Assembly: GCA_012030715.1 (NCBI GenBank)
Contig: JAAUUJ010000007.1
Coordinates: 1 to 54,587 of the forward strand
From: Synechococcaceae cyanobacterium SM2_3_1
GTDB taxonomy: Bacteria; Cyanobacteriota; Cyanobacteriia; Thermostichales; Thermostichaceae
DNA length: 54,587 bases
Direction: 5' to 3'
Position numbers and translations under genes: made by a program. Below are positions 11,676 to 19,897 of the stretch, piece after piece (the stretch's first letter is position 1; each line of letters begins with the position of its first letter). Below the pieces are notes generated by a model that worked only from the letters and a program-made list of their open reading frames with translations, did not search any database and was not told the origin of the DNA.

Positions 11676-13532
11676 CTACTGCAGTGGAGAGGAGGATTCC
11701 GTAGAGGTGGCAGTAGCAGCAGATGATCTTCCAGGGAAGAGGGAACGGAACCAGAACCTGTACAACCCCACACTCAGGATCAGGGCTGCCAGGCCAAACT
11801 GTAGCAATCGAGGCCAGTCATGAAAGACAACAGCCATGGCCGCAATCAGCAGGGAAAACTGAAATGGCACCGCCAGCAACAGGGAGATTTGATCTTGTCG
11901 CTGCTCTTGTCGCTGCCGATCCTGTTCGACCTCTGTCACTAGGCCTTGCTGTAGCGCCTGTTGTCGCCAGGGCTGCCACCATCCCCAGGGCTGCACCTGC
12001 GCACAAAACGTGGTGAGAACTGCTGCCTCCGTTGCGGGTGTAAGCAGAGCCACACCGATCGAGGTGGTCAGCGCGCAGAGGACAATGCTGGGGAAGGATA
12101 CGTATAGCGGCCAGTGCAGGGTGGCATCAAAGAGCAGGGCAGCAACGATCCCCACACTCACGCCTGCTGCATAGCCATAGCCATTAAAGCGGGGCCAGTA
12201 CCAGCGCAGGAAAGAAGGAATGATCAGCCCCCCCCCCAGGCCCATGGTGATCAGGCTCCAGATCTGGTTAATACTGGGCACCAGCGCCGCCAGACCCAGA
12301 CCCGCCCCACACAATCCCAGCGTGGCCAGCCAGGAGACGACGATCAGCTGTTTGGAGGAGGCATCAGGCTTGAGATAAGCCTGGTAGATATCCCGGACCA
12401 GGAATGAGGCTCCCGCGTTGAGGGTGGAATCAAAAGTAGACATGGCAGCCGCGATCAATCCAGAGACCACCAATCCCCGCAAGCCATTCGGTAACGTTTG
12501 GGCCAGAACCACAGGCAGGACCTGCTCTGGATCAGCGCGGATCATGTCAGCAGCGACCCCCCCCTGACTCAAAAGGCTATAGCCAAGGATCACCAATCCC
12601 GCCACCATGCCCCAGCGCAGCACCGAGAGGACGATACTCTGAAATGCCACCAGACTGGCTTCTTTCTCATTACGGGCGGCAAAGAAACGTTGATCCGTGT
12701 AGCCCCCAATGCCCCCAAAACCCTCCAGCACGACCCTAAACAGCCACAACCCTACGCAGAGACCAAAGAACTGGAAGATCAGACTCCAGTCTCCAGAGGA
12801 GTTGAGCAGCAATTCCTGGCCTGCTGCCGCCGGGGAAGAGAGATCCAGGCGAAAGAGGTGCTCGGGCAGATCCAGACTCGGGCGGATCTGAAAGCCAATC
12901 GTAATCACCATCACAGCCGTAATGGCCAGCAAGATCATCTGCACCAGATCCGTAAGCACCACCCCGTAAAGACCCGACAAGAGGGTGTAGATCAGGCCCA
13001 CACCCACCATCAGCGCTGTACAGGTGAGTTCCGACCAGGGCAGAAACGTTCCCAGAAACTTCCCCGCTCCCTTACAGAAATAGGTAATCATCCCCACCGC
13101 AAAGACAATATTGGCCAGAGCACTGAACTGCCGCGCTAGCTGTCCCTGTCGATCCGAGCCAAAGCGGATGCGCATCCATTCCGCCGAGGTCATCACCTGA
13201 CTGCGCCGCAACCACTTGCCCAGAAAGATCATCATGAAGGCCAGGGACAGGCCCACGCCACCGCGCAACTCCACCAGAAAGCCCTGATACCCCAGCGCAA
13301 ACACCACAGCCACCACGATCATGGTGCCGCTAATGTCAAAGTTGGAGGCAGCAGCCGAGATCCCCAGCACCCACCAGGGAATGCGCTGTCCCCCTAGAAA
13401 GTAATCGTCCAGTCCCTGGGAAGCCACCTTGGAAAAGACAGTTCCCACCAACAGCATCAGCACCAGAAAGGCAATAATGATCCCCTGATCTAGAGGGGTG
13501 AGCAACGATTCGAAGGCGGAAGTTTGATTCAA
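11676..13532 (-). CDS. Sodium:solute symporter family (SSS) permease
   Basis: An inner-membrane sodium-coupled importer of the SSS (SLC5-like) family with 618 residues and about 13 hydrophobic segments. Typical features are the early DDYFLGGQRIPWWVLGISAAASNFDISGTM segment, which lines the substrate and sodium sites, and the GLYGVVLTDLVQM motif. SSS members import sugars, amino acids, acetate and others. The gene is head of a same-strand series with four alpha-glucan hydrolases, so uptake of the sugars they release is a reasonable inference. A C9 tract at 12226-12234 (read as Gly-Gly-Gly) leaves the frame intact. Confidence 0.85.
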   Translation of the reverse strand: MNQTSAFESLLTPLDQGIIIAFLVLMLLVGTVFSKVASQGLDDYFLGGQRIPWWVLGISAAASNFDISGTMIVVAVVFALGYQGFLVELRGGVGLSLAFMMIFLGKWLRRSQVMTSAEWMRIRFGSDRQGQLARQFSALANIVFAVGMITYFCKGAGKFLGTFLPWSELTCTALMVGVGLIYTLLSGLYGVVLTDLVQMILLAITAVMVITIGFQIRPSLDLPEHLFRLDLSSPAAAGQELLLNSSGDWSLIFQFFGLCVGLWLFRVVLEGFGGIGGYTDQRFFAARNEKEASLVAFQSIVLSVLRWGMVAGLVILGYSLLSQGGVAADMIRADPEQVLPVVLAQTLPNGLRGLVVSGLIAAAMSTFDSTLNAGASFLVRDIYQAYLKPDASSKQLIVVSWLATLGLCGAGLGLAALVPSINQIWSLITMGLGGGLIIPSFLRWYWPRFNGYGYAAGVSVGIVAALLFDATLHWPLYVSFPSIVLCALTTSIGVALLTPATEAAVLTTFCAQVQPWGWWQPWRQQALQQGLVTEVEQDRQRQEQRQDQISLLLAVPFQFSLLIAAMAVVFHDWPRLLQFGLAALILSVGLYRFWFRSLFPGRSSAATATSTESSSPLQ

Positions 13533-13661
13533 GGATCCCTACCTGTGTGCATCTGCAGAAGTGGGTGGGTCTGCCTATCAGTCTCCGAAGGGGATGACAT
13601 GAGGAGGGCGACAATGACACTCTACAGTAGGAACTAATCTAGAAACCTGCAAGGGTTTGGC

Positions 13662-14126
13662 ATGAATCTCGCAACCTTTGGCGCGGGCTGTTTCTGGCAG
13701 AGCGAAGCCGCCTTTCGCAATCTTCCTGGTGTCCGATCTACCTCGGTAGGCTATATGGGCGGCCACTTCCCGAACCCCTGCTATCTGGATGTCTGTGCCC
13801 GCATTACGGGTCACGCTGAGGTGACTCAGATCGAGTACGACCCAGCCATAATCTCCTACCCACAGCTATTAGATATTTTCTGGGATATCCATGATCCCAC
13901 CAGTCTCAACCGACAGGGACCCGATCGAGGAGAACAGTATCGTTCGGTGATTTTTTACCATGATCCCCAGCAGGAGCAGCTAGCCCGAGACTCCAAGCTG
14001 ACTCTGGATCAGTCCGATCATTACGAGAAGCCCAGTGTGACTGCAATCGAACCTGCCTCTACCTACTGGTTAGCCAGTGAGGAGCATCAACAATATTTTG
14101 AGAAGCGAAAAAGTAGCAGGAAGTAG
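13662..14126 (+). CDS. msrA: Peptide methionine sulfoxide reductase MsrA
   Basis: Repairs the S form of methionine sulfoxide in proteins in the cytoplasm, using thioredoxin. The hallmark GAGCFWQSEAAF is at residues 8-19 with the catalytic Cys at 11. VGYMGG, the Tyr/Glu-containing central part and the GEQYRSVIFY motif also match the family. The length (154) is that of short bacterial MsrA forms. It is divergent from the symporter gene and stands alone. Confidence 0.93.
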   Translation: MNLATFGAGCFWQSEAAFRNLPGVRSTSVGYMGGHFPNPCYLDVCARITGHAEVTQIEYDPAIISYPQLLDIFWDIHDPTSLNRQGPDRGEQYRSVIFYHDPQQEQLARDSKLTLDQSDHYEKPSVTAIEPASTYWLASEEHQQYFEKRKSSRK

Positions 14127-14152
14127 CACGATCTGCTAAATCCTTAGCATCT

Positions 14153-15107
14153 TTACTGTATAGATTGAGCTGATTCTTCCTCATCAATGATCACCTGCGG
14201 CCAGACCATGGCTAGATTCATCAGATAGAGAATTGATCGGCTCCACTCTTCCCCCTGCTCAATCAGATCTGCATGACCAAAGCGGTTGCGATGGGAGTTG
14301 AGTGTCAGCAAGATATTAACAGGACTGGGGGGGTGAGTTTTCCTGACCGTAGTAGATCAATTTCTCATCCTTGATCCGTTGCACAAGCTCACCAAACTTT
14401 GCTCGCAAACTCTCCTCCCCCAGAAGTTTCATCAGTTGCTTTTTGATGTACTCATGGGTTCTTATGACAAAAGCGGAAGGTTTTCGTAAAGGCTCATGTT
14501 GCGAGACCCAGTCCAGGAAAGATTGTTTCTTGCCAGACGCACAATAGGCAATGAATACCAGAGACCTTTCTAACAGTTCAATTTCCTTTTGCTTGGCAAG
14601 ATCAAGACGCTCCGGAAGCCCCTCAACAGCTTGGATCGCCACATTCTGATCTGAGGGTTGAGCTGTTTGATTTTCCAGCACCTCCTCCAGAGTGCGGGTT
14701 TGATTCAGGGTTTCATCTTTGAGGATCTCCAGCACAATGCGGATCCGCTCCAGCTCACTGTAGATGCGATCCTGCCCCTGACCAATATCCCCGAGAGAAC
14801 GGATCTCCTCCAGAATTTGCTCTTCAAACTCATGATCAAGCGTGTCATCAAAAGGAGATTTCATCTGGGTTGAAGGTCCGGCTGTGGGGGTCTGGATCGT
14901 GAAGGTGTCGGAGTCTGCCTTAAACTCATCCACCAGGGCTGCATAGGTGCGGGGATTTTTGGGATACACCCAGACACGGCGATTGCCATCCCATTGTCGT
15001 CCCTGGATCTTCTTGGCCCGTTCCCGCAGATCAGGGTGAATACGGACTAGAAAATGCTGTTCATCCTCAAAAACCTCAATACGGCCCGATCGTTTCTGCG
15101 TATTCAT
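14153..15107 (-). pseudogene. Unknown cytoplasmic protein, frameshifted at a C7 tract
   Basis: I do not recognise the family. The start at 15107 (MNTQKRSGRIEVF) is chosen because a GGAGG lies just upstream. The N-terminal part (IQGRQWDGNRRVWVYPKNPRTY) resembles the small beta-alpha module that accompanies some helicases and phage-type integrases. A glutamate-rich helical middle and a helical C-terminal half follow. The open frame stops at 14316 (NSPPQSC), but reading the C7 tract at 14327-14333 as C6 opens the frame for another 50 coding-like residues (PVNILLTLNSHRNRFGH ... VIIDEEESAQSIQ) to a stop at 14153. The gene is therefore frameshifted or mis-sequenced. Confidence 0.6.
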
Positions 15108-15293
15108 ACATATCCTCCATATCCTCTCCTTAAGGTGCTTCACAACACTTTAGAGATTACCAGGCGAAAACTACAAAATAACTGATCTGTTCGCTTTCAG
15201 TCAGCCTTCAGAGGATTCGGTTGCCGAGGGTTGAAGGGCACCCATCAGGCAGAGTAGCCTAAACAAATCTGATCACCTGCCTGACGGCGGACC

Positions 15294-16096
15294 ATGCCTA
15301 CCCTCAGCCCCTCCAAACTGGCCACGTATCATGCCTGTCCCAAGGCTTATGAGTTCCGCTACCTGCGTAGATTACCCTCCCGATCGGGCGGATCTCCTCA
15401 GTTGGGCCGAACCCTCCACCACGCCCTTTTTCAACTCCATAACCGTCATTCCTGGCGGGGATCCCCAGCGTTCAGGACCTCCACCAGATCTGGCAGGACT
15501 GTGCGAGTGAAGCGACTCTCGACCTCAAACAAACTGCTGAGGGCAAAGCCCTGCTCATGCAATATCACCGTCAGTTCATTCGTCCTCTGACGATCTGGCA
15601 GGAGCCCATTGGACTCGAGGGACGGGTGGAAGGCTGGATCGTGGCCGCTGGAGTGGAGTTCCGGCTGGCTGGGCAGTATGACCGCCTGGAGTTACTGGAT
15701 CCGCAATCTTCTGGTCTGGATGCAGTGATTCACCTGATTGATTACAAGTCTGCTCGCACAGCCCAGGATGCCGATGCCTTGGCCATGGATCTGCAAATGG
15801 GGCTGTACAGTATTGCCATTCAGCAAACCTATCAACGGGCTCTGGGCCGGATCTCTCATATTTATTTGCGCACGGGTGAGATCTTGAGTTTTGATATCAC
15901 GCCCGATCACGAGGTCAAGGTGCGGCAGCAGATCACTGAAATCGGCCAGAGATTGCTGGAGGATCAGGTGTTCCCCACCCAACCGGGCAAGCACTGCAGC
16001 AACTGTCCTGCCAAATCTCACTGCCCTGAATTTCACAATCAGGCGATCCCTTTACCGAAACGGGAGATCAGTTTACAGCTTTCGTTGCTGGGGTAG
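15294..16096 (+). pseudogene. PD-(D/E)XK nuclease with four-Cys iron-sulfur pattern, frameshifted
   Basis: A RecB/AddB-like nuclease domain of the PDDEXK_1 type. N-terminal SPSKLATYHACPKAYEFRYL and GRTLHHALFQLH are in the first frame. The second frame, open from about 15475, has DLHQIWQDCASEA, then AGQYDRLE and LIDYKSA (the catalytic Asp-x-Lys). The end shows CSNCPAKSHC, which with the N-terminal ACPKAY Cys makes the four-Cys cluster seen in AddB/Cas4-like nucleases. A single indel at about 15465-15475 separates the halves. No helicase or CRISPR gene is nearby, so a stand-alone DNA-end processing role is only a guess. Confidence 0.75.
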
Positions 16097-16142
16097 ATCC
16101 CCACTCCTCAAGTTCAAGTCGTGATCAGAGGAGGGGATCCTG

Positions 16143-16235
16143 CTAAAACTGAACTGCTTTGTAAAACTCCGCCAGAGCCATGGCCACCCCCAGGGCTATT
16201 TCATTCTCAAGGAAGCTGTCATGTGTTAGGGTCTC
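16143..16235 (-). pseudogene. Coding-like gene fragment, unidentified
   Basis: The minus strand reads ETLTHDSFLENEIALGV ... AEFYKAVQF then stop, without a start codon and with a stop just upstream. The amino-acid pattern looks like the C-terminal end of a real protein, but I cannot name it. It lies beside a transposase scrap. Confidence 0.3.
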
Positions 16236-16240
16236 AGGCT

Positions 16241-16363
16241 ATACCAAGTCTTTGAGAGTGTGCTGAGTCTGTCCTCCCAACCTGCATCGGAACGAATCGA
16301 GATTCTAGAGGCGTTTGCTCAACGAATTCGAGACTATTGGGGCATCGAAAATAAGGTTCATTG
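16241..16363 (+). mobile_element. ISAs1-type transposase remnant
   Basis: The plus strand reads ...LEAFAQRIRDYWGIENKVH then stop. The stretch IRxxWGIENxxHW is the signature around the catalytic Glu of ISAs1-family (H-repeat type) DDE transposases. Only about 40 codons survive, the sequence stops exactly where HW would follow, and no inverted repeats were found. It is a dead scrap in an otherwise gene-free gap of about 340 bp (16097-16440). Confidence 0.5.
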
Positions 16364-16440
16364 ATCTGCACTGTTCTTCGACAAGCAGAAGCTGGTATGG
16401 TAGGCACGATCATGATTCAGGATTGAGGACGATCACTGAC

Positions 16441-16875
16441 ATGTCGGATCCATCAAGCTCATCAAATTCGCAGGACAAGGCTGTTGCTGCCCTTAAGGTT
16501 CTGATTGGAGCCGCCTGGGCGGATGGACAGATCCAGCCAGAGGAACTCCCCGCCCTTAAGCAAGCTGTGGTAGAGCTTGATCTGGTGGATCACCCTGAAA
16601 TTCGAGCCTGGATCCGCTCCCCTTCTTCTCCCGAAGATTATCGCCGCTGCTTATCTGACTACCTTGCGCTCCACCCCACGCAGGCAGAACGGCAGGAACT
16701 ATTAAATCTGGTCACCAAAGTGATCTATTCCGACGATGAGGTTTCTGTGGAGGAAGCCTACATTCTGGATGAAATGCGCACCCTGCTGAGGGATCTGGAG
16801 GGGGATGATTCTATGCCTCGTCTGGGGGAATTTCAGGCCCTGTTCAGCCGCCTTCTTAATCGCATCAAGGCTTAG
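16441..16875 (+). CDS. TerB-like (tellurite resistance family) protein
   Basis: A 144-residue, all-helical cytoplasmic protein. The segment VAALKVLIGAAWADGQIQPEELPALKQAV has the TerB pattern of a helix followed by an acidic loop (WADGQIQPEE), and a second copy, LLNLVTKVIYSDDEVSVEEAYIL, repeats it, as in the TerB fold. The biochemical role of TerB-like proteins is not settled. The start at 16441 is chosen because it gives the compact domain. It is flanked by decayed genes on both sides. Confidence 0.7.
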   Translation: MSDPSSSSNSQDKAVAALKVLIGAAWADGQIQPEELPALKQAVVELDLVDHPEIRAWIRSPSSPEDYRRCLSDYLALHPTQAERQELLNLVTKVIYSDDEVSVEEAYILDEMRTLLRDLEGDDSMPRLGEFQALFSRLLNRIKA

Positions 16876-16892
16876 GCAACCTTAGTTAGTCC

Positions 16893-17211
16893 TGGCGGTG
16901 CCACGGGTTCCGGTCCAGATGTTGATGGGCAGCAGTTTGCTGGCTGGAGGGGTGCTCTCCACGGCCCTGGCTCCCCCTGCCAGACTCTGCCCCATGCCAA
17001 CTCGACTCTGGCGCTGGATCTGGAGAATACGGTAGTGGTGCTTGCGCCTCTGATTCCCTGGAATATTGCCAGGCTGGTGCCAGCCACGATCCTGCAGGTC
17101 AGTGGGGGCTATGTTCCTTTTGCCGTGTTTCTCTATCTGCTCCCACTGGTGATTCTGATGGAGTTAAGTCTGCAGACGGCTCCCGAGCTGGTGAGAGGCG
17201 GTGGCCCATAA
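16893..17211 (+). pseudogene. Remnant of an NhaC-type Na+/H+ antiporter
   Basis: The plus strand encodes TLALDLENTVVVLAPLIPWN followed by IARLVPATILQV and another hydrophobic helix, ending at the TAA at 17209-17211. LxxENTxxxxxPLIPWN is characteristic of the C-terminal half of NhaC-family antiporters. Upstream, another frame reads MLMGSSLLAGGVLSTALA, a plausible preceding helix, so at least one more frameshift lies near 16960-16990. The rest of the gene is gone. The last 113 bp lie antisense to the rsmA 3' end. Confidence 0.65.
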
Positions 17212-17995
17212 GGTGATTGCTGAGGTGGATCCAGTCATTCAAACCCAGTTGCTCAGCTCGACAGTTGGGATCCAGATGCAGATGCGCTAGCACCTCCAGA
17301 ACTTTGTGTTTATCCACCAGGCTCTGCAGACAATTGACCAGTTTTTTGCGGCGCGTGGCAAATCCCTGCTGTACCAGCGTGCTGAACCAGCGAGGATCTT
17401 CCGCCTGCAAAGGCCAGGGGCGTGGGCGGAGACGAATCACAGCAGAATCCACCTTAGGCTTTGGATAAAAGGCCTGGGGAGGCACAATCCGGATCAGTTC
17501 ACAATCCGCCAGATACTGGATGCGGACACTCATGGCCCCATAGGTTTTGCTCCCGGGTTGCGCCTGCAGACGTTCTGCCACCTCCCGTTGCAGCAGCAGG
17601 ACGAGCCGCTGAAACTGAGTCACCGGTTGTTCAGGAGACCCCAACACTTTACTCAGAATCGGACTGGTGATGTTATAGGGGATGTTGGCCACGAGTAGCG
17701 TGGCTTGGGGCGGGATCTGCATCCGGAGAAAATCAGCTTCGATCAACTGAAAACCTGGATGAGAGCCCAGGCTGCGCTGCAGATGCTGACAGAGATCTCG
17801 ATCCAGCTCCACGGCGATCACTCTGGCTCCAGTCTGCAGGAGATGTTCAGTTAATTGCCCTCGTCCGGGTCCAATTTCCAAAATGCTGAGTTCCGCAGGC
17901 GGGGGTGAGGGGAGCTCAGCTGCTGCAACAATGGCTGTGTGGACAGAGACATCCTGAAGCCAGTGCTGGGCAAAACGTTTTCGCGGTTGGGGCAT
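17099..17995 (-). CDS. rsmA: 16S rRNA (adenine1518-N6/adenine1519-N6)-dimethyltransferase
   Basis: KsgA/RsmA dimethylates two adjacent adenines near the 3' end of 16S rRNA during small-subunit assembly. It has RKRFAQHWLQD at the start, the SAM-binding ILEIGPGRGQLTEHLL (37-52), ELDRDL, EADFL and the catalytic NIPYNITSPIL. The usual family length is about 270; here the frame runs to 298. The last 30 or so residues (after about SNHLMGHRL) are read from the antisense strand of the NhaC remnant, so the natural stop seems to have been lost when the neighbouring DNA was rearranged. Confidence 0.93.
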   Translation of the reverse strand: MPQPRKRFAQHWLQDVSVHTAIVAAAELPSPPPAELSILEIGPGRGQLTEHLLQTGARVIAVELDRDLCQHLQRSLGSHPGFQLIEADFLRMQIPPQATLLVANIPYNITSPILSKVLGSPEQPVTQFQRLVLLLQREVAERLQAQPGSKTYGAMSVRIQYLADCELIRIVPPQAFYPKPKVDSAVIRLRPRPWPLQAEDPRWFSTLVQQGFATRRKKLVNCLQSLVDKHKVLEVLAHLHLDPNCRAEQLGLNDWIHLSNHLMGHRLSPAREPSADLTPSESPVGADRETRQKEHSPH

Positions 17996-18202
17996 AAATA
18001 AGCACGCTAAACTATGCTGATGAGCTAGCCTTCCCTTACCTTAGCCTGGGAGATACTTTCCAGAAATCCTGCTCCTTCTGGAGTTCATCACCGCGAGGTC
18101 TCAAGATCCGCGAATGGATCTCTCATTTCAAGCCAGAGTAGTATTGTATACTTAGCGAGCTACTGCCTTCCTTGTGTACCCCCCACATCTCTGTGCTCTC
18201 TC

Positions 18203-19897
18203 ATGTTTCGAGTCCACCCCTCCCTGATCAGAATCGTTGTCCTGGTTCTCAGCTGGATGGGTTGTTATCCAGTTCTCCGCGGAATGGCTCAATCGAAAGC
18301 AGCAGGATCTCAAGAAGATAGTTCTCTTGTCTTGATTCTCATCTTTCTGGGGGTTCTTGCTGTTTGTTTAAGGCTGATTTTATTTCAATATTCTCAACTG
18401 AGGCTCAGAAATCAGCGCATTCAAGAACTGGAGTCTGAATCTACCTCCCTACAGACCCAGATCAACCAACGAAGTGATGTGGAAGCTGATCTGCGGCTGC
18501 GTGAGTTTCAAATGAGGGAGCAGGCTCAACAACTGGAGCATGAAGCTCTACATGATGATTTGACCGATCTTCCCAATCGAGCTCTCTTTATGGACCGTCT
18601 GCAAAGATCTCTGGTGAGAATGCGCCAATATCACGAGCATCATTTTGCGGTACTTTTTCTCGATCTGGATCGGTTTAAAGTGATCAACGACAGCCTTGGG
18701 CATGTGATGGGAGATCGGTTGCTGGTAGAAATTTCGGAACGACTGAAGTCTTGCCTGCGAGAAATTGATACCGTGGCGCGTTGGGGGGTAGATGAATTTG
18801 TCATTCTGGTGGATCCGTTAAGCCACCATCGAGAGATTATTGCTGTGACCGAAAAGATATTATCTAGCTTGCGACAGCCCATGAATCTGGGGGGGCAAGA
18901 GGTTTTTGTTACCAGTAGCATTGGCATTACACTGAGCCATCCAAACTATCAAACCCCCGAGGATCTGTTGCGGGATGCCGATACAGCCATGTACCGGGCC
19001 AAAGATCAGGGAAAGGATTGTTATGAGATCTTTAACCGTGAAATGCATATCGAAACATTAGGCATCTTACAGTTAGAAACTGATCTGCGCAGAGCAGTAG
19101 AAAACTTGTCGGCTGCTTCCGTACAAAAGCATGAGTTTGTTCTGCACTATCAGCCCATTATTTCGCTCAAAACTCAGCGTATTGAAGGATTCGAGGCCCT
19201 GGTTCGATGGCAGCACCCTACCCGCGGACTCCTATCCCCGGCATTATTCATTAACCTGGCAGAGGAACGCGGACTGATCTCCTCTATCAGTCATGCCACT
19301 CTCAAACAAGCTTGCCAGCAACTGAAGATTTGGAAGCTCCTCTTTCCTCAGCAGCAACCACTGAGTATGAACATCAATCTTTCAACACGGGAGTTTTCTC
19401 AACCAGCACTGGTGGCCACACTGGACCAGATCCTGAGGGAAACAGATCTGAATCCCAACGATATTAAGCTGGAGATCACAGAAAATCTGATCATGTCTGA
19501 AACTGCTGCTGTACAGGAAACTCTCAGTCAGTTGCGGGCGCGTGGATTTCCCCTTTGTGTGGATGATTTTGGCACCGGATATTCATCGTTAAGCTATCTG
19601 GATCGGTTTCCCGTAAGCATTCTCAAAATTGATCGATCTTTTATTAACCGCATGGGTAACAATGGCGAGAACACCTATACGATTCGTGCGATTATCACAC
19701 TGGCCCGCAGCCTGAATATGGATGTCGTTGCCGAAGGTGTGGAAAAACTGGAACAGTTGATCCAGCTCAAGATGCTGCAGTGTGAAAAAGTTCAGGGGTA
19801 TTTTTACTCAAAACCCGTGGATGCTAAGGCGGCTACTCAGCTGCTTCGAGAGGATCAGGATGTGCCTCTAGGGGAACGGAAGCTGGCGGAGTCATAG
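18203..19897 (+). CDS. GGDEF-EAL cyclic-di-GMP protein with altered GGDEF motif
   Basis: A membrane-anchored protein. The N terminus has two hydrophobic segments (about 8-28 and 43-65), then a coiled coil (65-115), a GGDEF domain (about 115-280) and an EAL domain (about 310-555). The active-site motif reads GVDEF rather than GGDEF, which usually abolishes diguanylate cyclase activity. The I-site RxxD (REID) five residues before it is kept. The EAL domain has all key residues: FEALVRW, NINLSTREF, LEITE, DDFGTGYSS, LKIDRSFI, VAEGVE and VQGY. It is therefore probably a c-di-GMP phosphodiesterase, perhaps GTP-regulated. The 3' end overlaps the convergent gene by 65 bp. Confidence 0.9.
   Translation: MFRVHPSLIRIVVLVLSWMGCYPVLRGMAQSKAAGSQEDSSLVLILIFLGVLAVCLRLILFQYSQLRLRNQRIQELESESTSLQTQINQRSDVEADLRLREFQMREQAQQLEHEALHDDLTDLPNRALFMDRLQRSLVRMRQYHEHHFAVLFLDLDRFKVINDSLGHVMGDRLLVEISERLKSCLREIDTVARWGVDEFVILVDPLSHHREIIAVTEKILSSLRQPMNLGGQEVFVTSSIGITLSHPNYQTPEDLLRDADTAMYRAKDQGKDCYEIFNREMHIETLGILQLETDLRRAVENLSAASVQKHEFVLHYQPIISLKTQRIEGFEALVRWQHPTRGLLSPALFINLAEERGLISSISHATLKQACQQLKIWKLLFPQQQPLSMNINLSTREFSQPALVATLDQILRETDLNPNDIKLEITENLIMSETAAVQETLSQLRARGFPLCVDDFGTGYSSLSYLDRFPVSILKIDRSFINRMGNNGENTYTIRAIITLARSLNMDVVAEGVEKLEQLIQLKMLQCEKVQGYFYSKPVDAKAATQLLREDQDVPLGERKLAES

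Noticed and set aside
15294-16096. Cas4 of a CRISPR locus
   Set aside because: No repeats or other cas genes anywhere in the window; the Cys pattern is shared by many RecB-like nucleases.
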